Position numbers and translations under genes: made by a program. The notes below the pieces were generated by a model. That model saw nothing but the letters and a program-made list of their open reading frames with translations. It made no database searches and was not told where the DNA came from. This document shows, one piece after another, positions 34,130-43,470 of a stretch of DNA of 64,000 nucleotides (position 1 is its first letter; every line of letters begins with the position of its first letter). Location of the stretch: assembly GCA_027858995.1 (NCBI GenBank), contig JAQIBP010000110.1, forward strand, positions 1 to 64,000, written 5' to 3'. This DNA comes from Deltaproteobacteria bacterium. Lineage in GTDB: Bacteria; Desulfobacterota; Desulfobacteria; Desulfobacterales; Desulfobacteraceae.

Positions 34130-35347
34130 TTACGCATTGATAAAGGAATTTGCCATTTTGACAGAACCAAGGTATATATCAGGCAGTTTTGATTCAATGG
34201 GTTTACCTGATATATAGGTAAAAAAATTATTATCCCAGTTCCCCTGATCAATACTGATGACAATATTTAAAATTTTATTAAACTCTTTATTATTCTCAAG
34301 CAGAGCTGCCTTCATTTTATCTGAAAAATTAATATATTCCAAAATATCTTCCATTTTACAGTCAAGCATGACATCCATCAGAGAAAAAAGTCCAAGGGTA
34401 AAGAGTTCATCCTCTGTTAAATCAGTCTTAAAAATTCTACCAAATTTTTCACACATGTTGGCTCTTATTAAACAAGTCCGGACTAATTCATTGGGCTTGC
34501 CTGAATTTAAATCCGATATTACAATGATTTTAATAAATTTCCTGAGTTCATCTATACCAATAAAGGTTATGGCCTCTTTAACAGTATCAATGGGATTGAT
34601 CCTGGTAAAATATGCAGAATTAATGAATCTTAATAATTTAAAGGAAATTGCTGCATCATTTTTAATGAGTTCCTCTGTTTTTTCTATATTTAATTCTTCT
34701 CTTCCCATTTCATTTATCAATTCTAATTTTGTTATTTGACTTGATGCAATACTTTTTGTTGATAACATTTCAGGTTTAGAGAAAAAATATCCCTGGAACA
34801 GAGTAAAATCCATCTCTTTTGCCAGTTCAAATTCATCATAGGTTTCAATTTTTTCTGCAAGAAGAGTTAAATTATTATATTTGGATTTAATCTGTTCCAC
34901 AATATCCACAAGATTATTTAAAGAAGTCTCTTTTATATCAAATTTAATAATTGTACTCAATTCCATCATTGGGTGAAATTTTTTATGATAAACAAAATCA
35001 TCCAGAGCAATGGCAAATCCTTTTTCCTTAAAAAGAGAAAGTGCTGAAATTATATCCTTGTCAGGCTCAATGTTTTCTAAAACTTCAACAATAAAATGTT
35101 CTTTGGGAAGGAGCAGTGGAATTTTCTGGAGAATTAATTCTTTTGTAAAATTTATCAGTCCTTGCTTGCCGTCAAGGATTGCATTAAAATCAAAGGGGGA
35201 AAAAATCTTTGATAAAAGAGTTGAAGTGGCAACATTCCCGTCAATTCCGGGAAATGCATTTTCAATTCCATTCCTGAATAAAAGTTCATACCCGAAAACT
35301 TTTTTTTCTACAGTGAAAATCGGGTGCCTTGCCATGAATACTTCCAT
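34130..35347 (-). CDS. EAL-HDOD signalling protein (YuxH/CdgJ-like)
   Basis: The 405-residue protein has an N-terminal EAL-like domain (residues 1-200) and a C-terminal HDOD domain (about 200-390). In the EAL domain the signature is YELLFRNG instead of EAL-type catalytic residues, while EVLENI and ALDDFVY remain, so c-di-GMP hydrolysis is doubtful. CdgJ and related proteins of this layout affect motility. The stop codon is part of a repeat terminus (see copy I). Confidence 0.85.
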   Translation of the reverse strand: MEVFMARHPIFTVEKKVFGYELLFRNGIENAFPGIDGNVATSTLLSKIFSPFDFNAILDGKQGLINFTKELILQKIPLLLPKEHFIVEVLENIEPDKDIISALSLFKEKGFAIALDDFVYHKKFHPMMELSTIIKFDIKETSLNNLVDIVEQIKSKYNNLTLLAEKIETYDEFELAKEMDFTLFQGYFFSKPEMLSTKSIASSQITKLELINEMGREELNIEKTEELIKNDAAISFKLLRFINSAYFTRINPIDTVKEAITFIGIDELRKFIKIIVISDLNSGKPNELVRTCLIRANMCEKFGRIFKTDLTEDELFTLGLFSLMDVMLDCKMEDILEYINFSDKMKAALLENNKEFNKILNIVISIDQGNWDNNFFTYISGKPIESKLPDIYLGSVKMANSFINA

Positions 35348-35464
35348 TGTTCACCCTTTGTTAAGATTCCGCCAACTTTGGACTTCAATGAATTCTCCCA
35401 CAATAAAATCAAATATAGACTACATATGCAACCATACCACGCAGATGTCAATAAATAAAATAAT

Positions 35465-35635
35465 TCGACAGGCTGTTACATAATGCAAATTTTTCCAAGT
35501 TCAAGGCGGGAAATAAATTTAACCACAGGCATACATGCAGTATGTGAGCATAAAGCTCCTCTTCGAGCCCGAGGATTAAATTTATTTTTCCAACGCTGAA
35601 ATTGGGGAAATTGGGGTTGTGTAACAGCCTGTCGA
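35465..35635. repeat. Palindromic intergenic element, copy D
   Basis: This 171-bp inverted repeat has termini TCGACAGGCTGTTACA and TGTAACAGCCTGTCGA. The core matches the other copies: CCAAGTTCAAGGCGGG, AACCACAGGCATAC-ATGCA-GTATGTGAG, and CCAACGCTGAAATTGGGG. An extra sub-hairpin (GAGCATAAAGCTC) follows the central hairpin. It lies in the divergent gap between the EAL/HDOD gene and hisI, of which the rest (35348-35856) shows nothing else. Confidence 0.85.
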
Positions 35636-35856
35636 CACCTGATGCATGGGCTTTGCCAGGGGGTAAGATTGCAACCAACCGTGGGCTGTTGACAGAACTG
35701 CATAGTGAATCAGAACCTGCTGCATTTCAAGACAGCATTGAAATTAGTTTGGTTTCTGTTGAGATCATAGAATAATTTTTTAAATTTGACTTTTTTAACA
35801 ATATCGGTTATTTAAATGCGTCTAAAGTGATGAGTTTTAAGGAGTTAGACCGCATT

Positions 35857-36234
35857 ATGATAAAACTTGATTTTGAAAAAACCAATGGATTGATCCCTGC
35901 CATTGCCCAGGATTATAGGTCAGGAGAAGTACTGATGCTGGGGTTTATGAACAGCCGGGCTTTTGAAAAAACCATAGAGACAAAAAAGGCTACATATTTC
36001 AGCCGATCAAGACAGGCTTTATGGACAAAAGGAGAAATCTCTGGTCATGTGCAGAATGTTAAGGAAATCCGGGTGGACTGTGACAATGATACCATCCTTT
36101 TAAAGGTGGATCAGGTTGGTGGGGCGGCATGCCATAAAGGCTATAAGAGCTGTTTTTTTTCAAAAGTTCAAGAGAGTGATTTAAAAATAGTGGAATCAAA
36201 AGTCTTTGATCCCAAAAAGGTATATAAAAAGTGA
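35857..36234 (+). CDS. hisI: Phosphoribosyl-AMP cyclohydrolase
   Basis: The 125-residue protein starts [20 protein letters not shown] and shows the conserved [34 protein letters not shown] and [12 protein letters not shown], with the Asp and Cys residues that bind Mg and Zn. It performs the third step of histidine synthesis and is not fused to HisE. The frame is open from a GTG at 35827, but 35857 fits the family. The spacing from AAGGAG is long (12 bases). It overlaps hisG by four bases. Confidence 0.95.
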   Translation: MIKLDFEKTNGLIPAIAQDYRSGEVLMLGFMNSRAFEKTIETKKATYFSRSRQALWTKGEISGHVQNVKEIRVDCDNDTILLKVDQVGGAACHKGYKSCFFSKVQESDLKIVESKVFDPKKVYKK

Positions 36235-37106
36235 AAAAAATATTGAAACTTGGAATCCCAAAGGGGAGCCTTCAAAATGCAACAATCAATCTTTTTAAAA
36301 GATCTGGCTGGAAAATAAATGTGGAAGGCCGAAGTTATTTTCCTGACATCAATGATGATACAATTGAATGTGCCTTATGCAGGGCGCAGGAGATGTCCAT
36401 CAATGTGGAAAGCGGTATCATTGATGTAGGATTGACCGGCCTTGACTGGGTTGCTGAACATGAATCAGATATACATGTAGTATGTGATCTCATCTATTCT
36501 AAAGTGAGTGCAAGCCATGCAAGATGGGTGATTGCCGTTGCAAAGGACTCTCCCGTAAAAAAACTTGAGGATCTTCGAGGAAAAACCATCTCCACAGAAC
36601 TTGTAAAATTTACCAAACGGTTTTTTAAAGAAAGAAAAATTGATGTAAACGTAAAATTTTCCTGGGGCGCCACAGAAGCCAAGATTGTTTCAGGTCTTGC
36701 TGATGCCATTGTTGAAATTACTGAAACTGAAAGTACCCTCAGAGCTCACAACTTAAAAGTAATCCATGACATAATGAAGACAAATACTCAATTGATTGCA
36801 AACAGGCAAGCCTGGGCTGACCCTAAAAAGAAAAAAAAAATAGAACAGATTGCAATGCTGCTGCAGGGAGCTCTGGTGGCAGAAAAGCTTGTGGGAATTA
36901 AGATGAATGTCCCTGAAAACAAAATTGAACAAATTGTATCTCTTCTTCCAAGCCTTAACGCACCCACGGTGGCATCTTTATATCAATCTGACTGGTTTTC
37001 CGTGGAAACTGTCATTGATACAAGGCAGGTTCGTGATTTGATTCCGCAACTGCTCAAAGCTGGTGCAGAAGGAATTATTGAATATTCATTAAATAAGGTG
37101 CTTTAA
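36231..37106 (+). CDS. hisG: ATP phosphoribosyltransferase, long form
   Basis: The 291-residue protein starts at GTG overlapping hisI. It has [28 protein letters not shown], and the catalytic region [20 protein letters not shown], followed by a C-terminal ACT-like regulatory domain (about 215-290). Long-form HisG is feedback-inhibited by histidine and needs no HisZ. It starts histidine synthesis. It is followed directly by the aminotransferase gene. Confidence 0.95.
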   Translation: MKKILKLGIPKGSLQNATINLFKRSGWKINVEGRSYFPDINDDTIECALCRAQEMSINVESGIIDVGLTGLDWVAEHESDIHVVCDLIYSKVSASHARWVIAVAKDSPVKKLEDLRGKTISTELVKFTKRFFKERKIDVNVKFSWGATEAKIVSGLADAIVEITETESTLRAHNLKVIHDIMKTNTQLIANRQAWADPKKKKKIEQIAMLLQGALVAEKLVGIKMNVPENKIEQIVSLLPSLNAPTVASLYQSDWFSVETVIDTRQVRDLIPQLLKAGAEGIIEYSLNKVL

Positions 37107-38261
37107 ATGAAACCTGCTGTTAGATGTGAAAAGATAACACCTTTCATTGTTATGGAGATAATGGAAAAGATCCATAAAATGGAAAAATCAGGTATTGATG
37201 TTATCCACATGGAAATCGGGGAGCCTGACTTTAATGTGCCGGAATGTGTTAATCAAGCCGCTGTTGACGCGTTGTCAGCAAATGCTACACACTATACCCA
37301 CAGCCTCGGTGATATAAGGCTTCGAGAAGCCATAAGTCAGTATCATAAAACAACATATAACACTATCATTGATCCAGGCCAGGTTCTGATTACATCCGGT
37401 ACTTCCCCTGGTATGCTGCTTCTGTTTTCTGCACTTTTAAATCCAGGTGATGAAGTTATCATTTCTGATCCCCATTATGCATGTTATGCAAATTTTATAA
37501 ATTATGTACAGGGTGTTCCTGTCACTGTCCCAGTCTTTGAAGAAGAGGGTTTTATCTATATTCCCCAGGCAATACAAGATAAAATAACCTCAAAAACAAA
37601 GGCAATTTTTATTAATTCTCCCTCCAACCCGACAGGCAATGTTATTTCACAAGAAAGAATGCAGCAGATTGTGAATGTTGCAAAAGAGAACAACCTTTAT
37701 GTGATTTCAGATGAAATTTACCATGGGCTGGTATATGAAGGCCAGGAGCATTCAATATTTGAATTTACAGACAAAGCCTTTGTATTAAACGGGTTTTCAA
37801 AACTTTTTGCCATGACAGGATTGCGCCTTGGCTATTTAATAGCACCACCTGAATTTGTACGGGCTTTGCAGGTACTTGAACAAAATTTCTTTATCTGTGC
37901 CAATTCAGTTATTCAGCTCGCAGGTATTGCAGCCTTGAAATATGCTCATAAAGAGACTGAAGAGATGAAAGCAACCTATAATAAACGCCGCATCTATGTA
38001 ATTGAGCGATTAAAAGAGATGGGTCTCGGGATTACCATTGAACCCACAGGTGCATTTTATATCTTTGCCAATGCAAAACATATTTCAAATGATTCCCTCA
38101 GCCTTGCCCATGATATCCTGGAAAAAGCCCATGTGGGAGTATCTCCTGGAATTGATTTTGGAGAACATGGAGAAGGATATTTAAGATTTTCCTATGCAAA
38201 TTCAATGGAAAACCTTGAAATCGGACTTGACCGCATGGAAGGGTATTTGAAAAATTTATAA
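37107..38261 (+). CDS. Class I/II PLP aminotransferase (aspartate-type)
   Basis: The 384-residue protein starts after hisG with no gap. It has IHMEIGEPDFNVPE, the substrate-binding SPSNPTGNV, and the PLP lysine motif NGFSKLFAMTGLRLGYL. The family covers AspC-like enzymes; it is not HisC by motif. Its place after hisG may mean it helps the histidinol-phosphate step or nitrogen supply, but this is inference. It overlaps engB by one base. Confidence 0.88.
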   Translation: MKPAVRCEKITPFIVMEIMEKIHKMEKSGIDVIHMEIGEPDFNVPECVNQAAVDALSANATHYTHSLGDIRLREAISQYHKTTYNTIIDPGQVLITSGTSPGMLLLFSALLNPGDEVIISDPHYACYANFINYVQGVPVTVPVFEEEGFIYIPQAIQDKITSKTKAIFINSPSNPTGNVISQERMQQIVNVAKENNLYVISDEIYHGLVYEGQEHSIFEFTDKAFVLNGFSKLFAMTGLRLGYLIAPPEFVRALQVLEQNFFICANSVIQLAGIAALKYAHKETEEMKATYNKRRIYVIERLKEMGLGITIEPTGAFYIFANAKHISNDSLSLAHDILEKAHVGVSPGIDFGEHGEGYLRFSYANSMENLEIGLDRMEGYLKNL

Positions 38262-38854
38262 TGATTATTAAAAATGTTAAATTTGTCAAAAGTGCTGTAA
38301 AACCACACCATTATCCTGAACATGATTTGCCTGAAATAGCATTTGCCGGGCGTTCCAATGTGGGTAAATCATCTTTGATCAACAGTTTGATTCAAAGAAA
38401 AAATATGGTGAAAACAAGTTCACAACCTGGCTGTACCCAGCTTGTCAATTTTTTTTTAATCAATGAAATCTTATCTTTTGTGGATCTTCCAGGATATGGA
38501 TATGCCAAAGTTTCAAAAAAAATCAGGGCTCAATGGCAGCCAATGGTGGAACAATACCTCTCCTTTCGCAAAAATCTTTTAGGGTTGATTTTATTGATAG
38601 ATATCAGACGAGATCCCAAAAAAGAGGAGTTTGATTTGATGGACTGGCTTGAAGCCCATGAAATGCCGTACCTTGTAATTTTAACAAAATCTGATAAATT
38701 ATCAAAAACTAAACAGAACAAACGGCTTTTATCCATTTGTTCACAGTTAAAAAGAGATGAAAACGAGGTCATCCTCTTTTCTACGAGAACCAAAAAAGGG
38801 AGAGACACTATCTTGGACGAAATTGACAATTTAATAGAGTGGCATGATGAATAA
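38261..38854 (+). CDS. engB: Ribosome-assembly GTPase EngB (YsxC/YihA)
   Basis: The 197-residue protein has GRSNVGKSSLINSLI (G1), TSSQPGCTQ (G2), VDLPGYGYAKVS (G3) and LTKSDKLS (G4), and matches the family length. EngB acts in assembly of the large ribosomal subunit. It overlaps the aminotransferase and era by a few bases on either side. Confidence 0.95.
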   Translation: MIIKNVKFVKSAVKPHHYPEHDLPEIAFAGRSNVGKSSLINSLIQRKNMVKTSSQPGCTQLVNFFLINEILSFVDLPGYGYAKVSKKIRAQWQPMVEQYLSFRKNLLGLILLIDIRRDPKKEEFDLMDWLEAHEMPYLVILTKSDKLSKTKQNKRLLSICSQLKRDENEVILFSTRTKKGRDTILDEIDNLIEWHDE

Positions 38855-39743
38855 GAAAAAACAAGAAGATATCCAATCAGGATTTGTGGGAATCATAGGC
38901 GCCCCCAATGCAGGAAAATCAACCCTGCTTAATCAGGTTCTTGGCCAGAAAATTTCCATTACATCAAAAAAACCTCAGACAACCAGGGATAGAATTCTTG
39001 GTATAATAAACAGACCGTTATCCCAGATCATTTTTGTTGATACTCCAGGAATCCATAAAAGTACAAGTCTGTTAAACAGAAGGATTATTGATCAGGCCAT
39101 TATGGCTCTCGAAGATGTGGATATTATCCTTTTTATGGTTGATGCTTCAAACAGGAATTATTCAGCTGAAAAATTAATAATTTCCCAATTAAATAAATCA
39201 ACAAAGCAGGTTGTTCTTGCATTAAACAAAATTGATTTGACAAAAAAGGCTATAATTTACAGCCTTGTTGAAGAGTTCCGGAAAATGTATGATTTCAAGG
39301 TGATTATCCCAATTTCAGCTAAAAAAAATCTTCAAATAAAAAATCTTCTTGAAGAAGTTGAAATTTTACTGCCCAGGGGTCATAGGCTGTTCCCGGAAGA
39401 GACATTTACTGATGTATCTGAAAAATTTATGGTTAAAGAGATAATACGGGAAAAAGTTTTTAGAATGACTGGAATGGAAATCCCCTATTCCAGTGCTGTT
39501 ACTGTGGACTCATTTGCAGTGGAGAAAAAACTCATTGTAATACATGCCAGCATCCATGTTGTCAGAAATTCTCAAAAAGGCATTATCATAGGGAAAAAAG
39601 GTTCCATGCTGTCAAAAATAGGTTCAAGAGCAAGAAAAGATATTGAACAGATGACAGGGCAAAAGGTTTTGCTTAAACTTTTTGTTAAAGTTACAAAGAA
39701 CTGGATTGGCAATGCAAAAATGTTGAACGAATTTGGTTATTAA
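38844..39743 (+). CDS. era: Ribosome-assembly GTPase Era
   Basis: The 299-residue protein has GAPNAGKSTLLNQVLG (G1), FVDTPGIHKS (G3), ALNKIDL (G4) and a C-terminal KH domain (IIIGKKGSMLSKIGSRARKD, ending NWIGNAKMLNEFGY). Era binds the 3' end of 16S rRNA during small-subunit maturation. It overlaps engB by 11 bases. Confidence 0.97.
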   Translation: MMNKKKQEDIQSGFVGIIGAPNAGKSTLLNQVLGQKISITSKKPQTTRDRILGIINRPLSQIIFVDTPGIHKSTSLLNRRIIDQAIMALEDVDIILFMVDASNRNYSAEKLIISQLNKSTKQVVLALNKIDLTKKAIIYSLVEEFRKMYDFKVIIPISAKKNLQIKNLLEEVEILLPRGHRLFPEETFTDVSEKFMVKEIIREKVFRMTGMEIPYSSAVTVDSFAVEKKLIVIHASIHVVRNSQKGIIIGKKGSMLSKIGSRARKDIEQMTGQKVLLKLFVKVTKNWIGNAKMLNEFGY

Positions 39744-39747
39744 ACCC

Positions 39748-40041
39748 ATGGATGTCAACTTGATATTCACAGATGATGAATTCATTAAAAAAGAGCGGGA
39801 TAAAGCAAGAAAACTTCGCTCAAGTCAATGGTGGAAGCGAAAACGCTCTTCAGGCATTTGCCACTATTGTGAAAACAATTTTATACCCAATGAACTTACA
39901 ATGGATCATGTTATTCCCCTTTCACGGGGTGGAGAATCCCAAAAGTTTAATCTTGTGCCATGCTGCAAAGAGTGCAATACAAAAAAGAGGCAGTTTCTAC
40001 CCTTTGAGTGGGAAGAGTATATGACTTTCCTTAAAAAATAG
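39748..40041 (+). CDS. HNH endonuclease-family protein
   Basis: The 97-residue protein has an HNH zinc fold: CHYCENNF, then LTMDHVIPLSRGGES, then NLVPCCKECNTKKR. The histidine, the second half-site and two Cys pairs are all present. It follows era by four bases, so it is likely cotranscribed and is probably a resident gene rather than mobile DNA. The ATG at 39748 is preferred to the TTG at 39733, which overlaps era. The substrate is unknown. Confidence 0.82.
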   Translation: MDVNLIFTDDEFIKKERDKARKLRSSQWWKRKRSSGICHYCENNFIPNELTMDHVIPLSRGGESQKFNLVPCCKECNTKKRQFLPFEWEEYMTFLKK

Positions 40042-40091
40042 GCAACCAGGCAATATTTTCCTGCCCATCTTTTATTTTTTAAACTTCAAAT

Positions 40092-40925
40092 TTATTTTTT
40101 ATTACAGAGCCTGTGAATGGTTTGCGCATGCCACTCCCCTCGACCGGAAAATGTTGGCTGGTTTAACTTAACCAAATGGGCAGCAATTTGACCGAATGTA
40201 ACACCCTCGTCTCTCATGGTGTAAATAATATTCATGACAGTTTCACGCTCAAGAAGTTTACCATTGGCTGAAGCAGTTTCAGCACTCTTTTTTTCAACTA
40301 TTTTTTTTCTTCTTCGAATAACTGGTTTAACAGATTTTACAGGTTTAACAGATTTCACTGGTTCTACTGATTTAACAGGTTCTTCTGATTTAACAGGTTC
40401 TACAGGTTTCACAGGTTTGATATTTTTAACAGGAGAGTTGCTGGATGTTTTACTTGGAACTGAAGTTTCAGGTTTTAATTTTGGAGATGTTACATAATGA
40501 TTTTCAAAAGTTTCTTTGACAGTTTTCTCTTTTTCAGGTGCTGCCTCCTGCAAAGGAGCGATATTAAGATGTTTTAAAATTCTTTCAACCGCATTAACCT
40601 GGCGTTCTAACATATTGGCTGTTTTTTGCTGAGCTTTTATTATCTCTTTCTGATTTTTACCCAGGGTTTCAATATGGCTGCTCAAGGTTTCAATGGTTTC
40701 AGCCAGCATGGATGTAACTAGATTGTCATCTGCTGAAACCTGGTTACCTTTCTGGGGCTGCATAGGTGGCCTTTTCATCTGCTGATTTCTGCTGTTTTGA
40801 TAACCTCCATAGGAGTGAAATCTTGAATTGGTGTAATGATGAGAGCTATCATAACTTTTACGTGTTTTCTGGGGACGTTGTTTTTCAGCCTGACCATTAC
40901 GAAGGTTTTGTAAAAAATCATTCAT
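40092..40925 (-). CDS. Low-complexity protein with a C-terminal recombinase-like helical domain
   Basis: The 277-residue protein is polar and basic at the N-terminus, has a coiled coil (about 65-125), a Lys-Pro-Val repeat (about 165-205, with units such as PVKSVEPVKSVKPVKS) and a C-terminal domain reading DEGVTFGQIAAHLVKLNQPT and GEWHAQTIHRLC. The last domain resembles the recombinase-type DNA-binding helices that follow serine-recombinase catalytic domains, but no catalytic domain is present. A DNA- or RNA-binding role is plausible. It converges with the HNH gene. Confidence 0.7.
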   Translation of the reverse strand: MNDFLQNLRNGQAEKQRPQKTRKSYDSSHHYTNSRFHSYGGYQNSRNQQMKRPPMQPQKGNQVSADDNLVTSMLAETIETLSSHIETLGKNQKEIIKAQQKTANMLERQVNAVERILKHLNIAPLQEAAPEKEKTVKETFENHYVTSPKLKPETSVPSKTSSNSPVKNIKPVKPVEPVKSEEPVKSVEPVKSVKPVKSVKPVIRRRKKIVEKKSAETASANGKLLERETVMNIIYTMRDEGVTFGQIAAHLVKLNQPTFSGRGEWHAQTIHRLCNKK

Positions 40926-41303
40926 TTAATTAATATCCTTCCTGAAGTATTTAATATTGTCAAACATGGAACTGCCAAATTTGACGATAAATATATTTTT
41001 TTTTTGACCATTGATTTTAAAAGATAGCTTTGAAAGCAATCTTTGCTTATCTTCTTTTATTTTCAGGTTTTTGTCAAGTTTTACTTTTTATTTTCATTAA
41101 AGAACAATGAAGAACAATATTGCAATAAGCATACCATGACATTTAACATCCTAACAGCCCCTGTTTTAAGGAGTTTTATAAAACAGATTGTAGAGTGTCG
41201 GTTATAAAGCTTTCTTTTTATAACTTTTTTTGCATAATTTTAGAACATTTATTGCTCAATTATCTCTTAACAGCCTTATAATTGACACCAAACTATATAT
41301 TTT

Positions 41304-41332
41304 TTGACGCCAAAATAAATTGATTCTAATAT
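41304..41332 (+). promoter_or_regulatory. Probable promoter of queF
   Basis: TTGACG (41304-41309), a 17-bp spacer and TAATAT (41327-41332). Transcription would start near 41340, leaving an untranslated leader of about 140 bases. The rest of 40926-41303 shows no gene. Confidence 0.5.
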
Positions 41333-41339
41333 TTAAATG

Positions 41340-41482
41340 CAGCAAAAACTAATGTCGGGGTGTTTCATTTGTCGGATTTAAATGATTTTTGAATTTTAAT
41401 TATTTGAAACATGATTGCCTTTATGGTAATTTGTGCAATAAAATTTAAGAAAAGTATAAAAAAAACATAAGGTATATAAACA
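41340..41482 (+). promoter_or_regulatory. Long structured leader of queF
   Basis: The leader contains TGTTTCA (41361-41367) pairing with TGAAACA (41405-41411) and a short ATTGCC/GGTAAT stem (about 41414-41430). QueF genes are often under preQ1 riboswitches, but neither class I nor class II preQ1 motifs are visible by eye. It could be another type of control element or simply unstructured. Confidence 0.25.
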
Positions 41483-41887
41483 ATGATTGAAAATAAAAAT
41501 TATAAAACAAATTATAAAATTGAGAATCCAGATATTGTAAAAACTGATCTTATAGAGCCTGTTCCATATGCTTATAAATCCAAACGCAGCATTGATATAA
41601 TCATAAAACAGCCTGAATACACCTCGGTATGCCCCATGACAGGCCTGCCGGATAACGGCTGTATCACAATAAAATACAGGCCTGATGCAACCATTGTAGA
41701 ACTTAAATCACTGAAATATTATCTGTTGCAGTTTAGAAATGTAGGCATGTTTTATGAACATGTAGTCAATAAAATCCTTGACGATCTTGTAGAGGTGTTA
41801 CAACCTTTGAAAATGGAAATCACAGGTGAATTCACACCAAGAGGCGGTATCAGCTCCATTGCCACTGCACTCTATGAAAAAGAATAA
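41483..41887 (+). CDS. queF: 7-cyano-7-deazaguanine reductase (short form)
   Basis: The 134-residue protein has the catalytic-cysteine region YTSVCPMTGLPDNG, the family block VELKSLKYYLLQFRNVGMF, and YEHVVNKILDDL. QueF reduces preQ0 to preQ1 with NADPH for tRNA queuosine. The stop codon is immediately followed by ATAGTGCCCG, the repeat scar shared by other genes here. It is convergent with a dihydrouridine synthase gene 21 bases away. Confidence 0.95.
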   Translation: MIENKNYKTNYKIENPDIVKTDLIEPVPYAYKSKRSIDIIIKQPEYTSVCPMTGLPDNGCITIKYRPDATIVELKSLKYYLLQFRNVGMFYEHVVNKILDDLVEVLQPLKMEITGEFTPRGGISSIATALYEKE

Positions 41888-41888
41888 A

Positions 41889-41903
41889 TAGTGCCCGACA
41901 CTA
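41889..41903. repeat. Minimal scar of the palindromic element, copy K
   Basis: The 15 bases TAGTGCCCGACACTA consist of the terminal ten bases of one arm and the last five of the other. They lie in the 21-base gap between the queF and dus stop codons. It looks like the end product of internal deletion of a TAGTG-type element. Confidence 0.5.
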
Positions 41904-41908
41904 AAGAC

Positions 41909-42883
41909 TCAATTTATACTGGTTTCAAACTCTTTTATGAGCTCAATTATCTGATTTTTTGAGTTAATGGAAGACATTTTTTTTCTAAAAGCAGAACATC
42001 CGGGCATTGCCTTTACAAACCATGAGAGCCTGCTGCGAAGCATTTTACAGGCAGGTTCCTCTTCAAAATAATCAACATACATTTTAGTCAAAGATTCCAT
42101 TGCCCTGAAAATTTCATAATTTGAAGAACTTTCATAAGACCCGGTTTCCAAAAAATCATCAATCTGGGAGGGAAGGAACGGATTGATCATGGCAGCCCGG
42201 CCAACCATGACACCATCACAGCCTGTTGATTCCAGCATCCTGCCTGCATCTTCAACACTGTTAATATCACCATTGCCAATAACAGGGATTGCCATTTGCT
42301 TTTTAAGTTTTGAAATTAAATTCCAGTCTGCCCTGCCTTTAAATCCCTGACCTGCAGTCCTTGGATGCATTATAACGGCATCCACTCCACAATTTTGAGC
42401 AATTTGAGCAATTTGAAAAGCCTGTTCACCTGAATGGTCCCATCCTGAGCGTAATTTAACTGTCAAAGGCAGGTTTGTTGCCTCTCTAACAGCTGACAAA
42501 ATTGCTTTGGTGAGTTCAGGCTCTTTCATTAATGCAACTCCTGCTCCCTGTTTAACAACTTTCTTCACACTGCACCCAAAATTAATGTCTAAAATGCTGG
42601 CAATTTTAAGATTGTGTATAAATTTTGCTCCTTTTGCCATTGATTCAGGATCACCACCAAATATTTGAACCGACAGGGGCTGTTCCTCTTTTTGAGAAGT
42701 CAGCAGGTTTAAAGTGTTTTTTGAGTTATAAAAAATTCCTTTGGCACTTATCATTTCAGAACAGACAACAGAACATCCGCACTTTTTTACAAGGAGCCTG
42801 AAAGGAAGATTGGATATTCCTGCAAGGGGAGCTAAGAAAGTTTTCCCATGAATTGTTAAATTTTTAATCTGCATCGGAATCAA
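41909..42883 (-). CDS. dusB: tRNA-dihydrouridine synthase (DusB-like)
   Basis: The 324-residue flavoprotein has FLAPLAGISNLPFRLL, the catalytic-cysteine region INFGCSVKKVVKQGAG, LRSGWD, IMHPRTAGQGFKGRADW and GCDGVMVGRAAMINP. It reduces uridines in tRNA using NADPH and FMN. It follows the small conserved gene at 42892 by eight bases. A second family member is at 46430-47383. Confidence 0.93.
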   Translation of the reverse strand: MIPMQIKNLTIHGKTFLAPLAGISNLPFRLLVKKCGCSVVCSEMISAKGIFYNSKNTLNLLTSQKEEQPLSVQIFGGDPESMAKGAKFIHNLKIASILDINFGCSVKKVVKQGAGVALMKEPELTKAILSAVREATNLPLTVKLRSGWDHSGEQAFQIAQIAQNCGVDAVIMHPRTAGQGFKGRADWNLISKLKKQMAIPVIGNGDINSVEDAGRMLESTGCDGVMVGRAAMINPFLPSQIDDFLETGSYESSSNYEIFRAMESLTKMYVDYFEEEPACKMLRSRLSWFVKAMPGCSAFRKKMSSINSKNQIIELIKEFETSIN

Positions 42884-42891
42884 CAGCAGAT

Positions 42892-43266
42892 CTATCCAGC
42901 ATCATCAGGTTCATGGTTCTTTTTAAAACCGGGAAAATCAATAATGTTGCCTTGCTGTTTTTCCTGTGAGCCCATTTTATCCGGCAGTTTTTTATCATAC
43001 AGATTTTTACTTTTGGATAAAGGCAGCTCTTCCACAGGGCTTTCAACCTTTGTGATTTTCATTTTTTTACCATTCATATGAAAATCATCACCATTGATAT
43101 AATCATCTTTTAAAATCCATGTGACCACCTGTAAAGGAATCTGGAACATAAGAAATTTTACATGGTACCAGTCCTTTTTAGCATCGGGAAGTATACTTTC
43201 CACCCTAGCAAAGGATACAGGAGCATCTTCAAGATGAATCAATACAACATCATTAATAGTGGCCAT
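42892..43266 (-). CDS. Conserved hypothetical protein cotranscribed with dusB
   Basis: The 124-residue protein has a compact beta-rich N-terminal domain (VVLIHLEDAPVSFARVES and WYHVKFLMFQIPLQVVTWIL) and a disordered charged tail. I associate proteins of this type with Desulfobacterales, next to dus, but no function is known. The short gap to dusB suggests an operon. Confidence 0.7.
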   Translation of the reverse strand: MATINDVVLIHLEDAPVSFARVESILPDAKKDWYHVKFLMFQIPLQVVTWILKDDYINGDDFHMNGKKMKITKVESPVEELPLSKSKNLYDKKLPDKMGSQEKQQGNIIDFPGFKKNHEPDDAG

Positions 43267-43470
43267 TGCTACCCCCGTTTGCTCTGTTTTTTCTTGTTAA
43301 TTTTTTTTATATAACATAATCTTTCCATAACCGCCACGGCAGATCTTTATTTTCACCTTGGTCTGCCACAAAACTAAAGAATAAAAAAAGATGATAATTC
43401 TAAATATTTGTTATAACTTCCAGTGATAATTTTGCATCACTTTCATAGGAATTAAAAGAGTGGATAATGT

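Noticed and set aside
35448-35703. Two minus-strand frames of about 75 codons in the divergent gap before hisI
   Set aside because: They fall inside palindromic copy D, have no ribosome-binding site and read through both arms.
40320-40430. Repeated ACAGATTT/ACAGGTTT pattern resembling direct repeats
   Set aside because: It codes for the Lys-Pro-Val repeat of the protein at 40092-40925, and units vary in steps of whole codons.
41340-41482. preQ1 riboswitch before queF
   Set aside because: Neither the class I pattern with its A-rich tail pairing into the loop nor the class II multistem fold is visible; AAAAACTAA alone is not enough.
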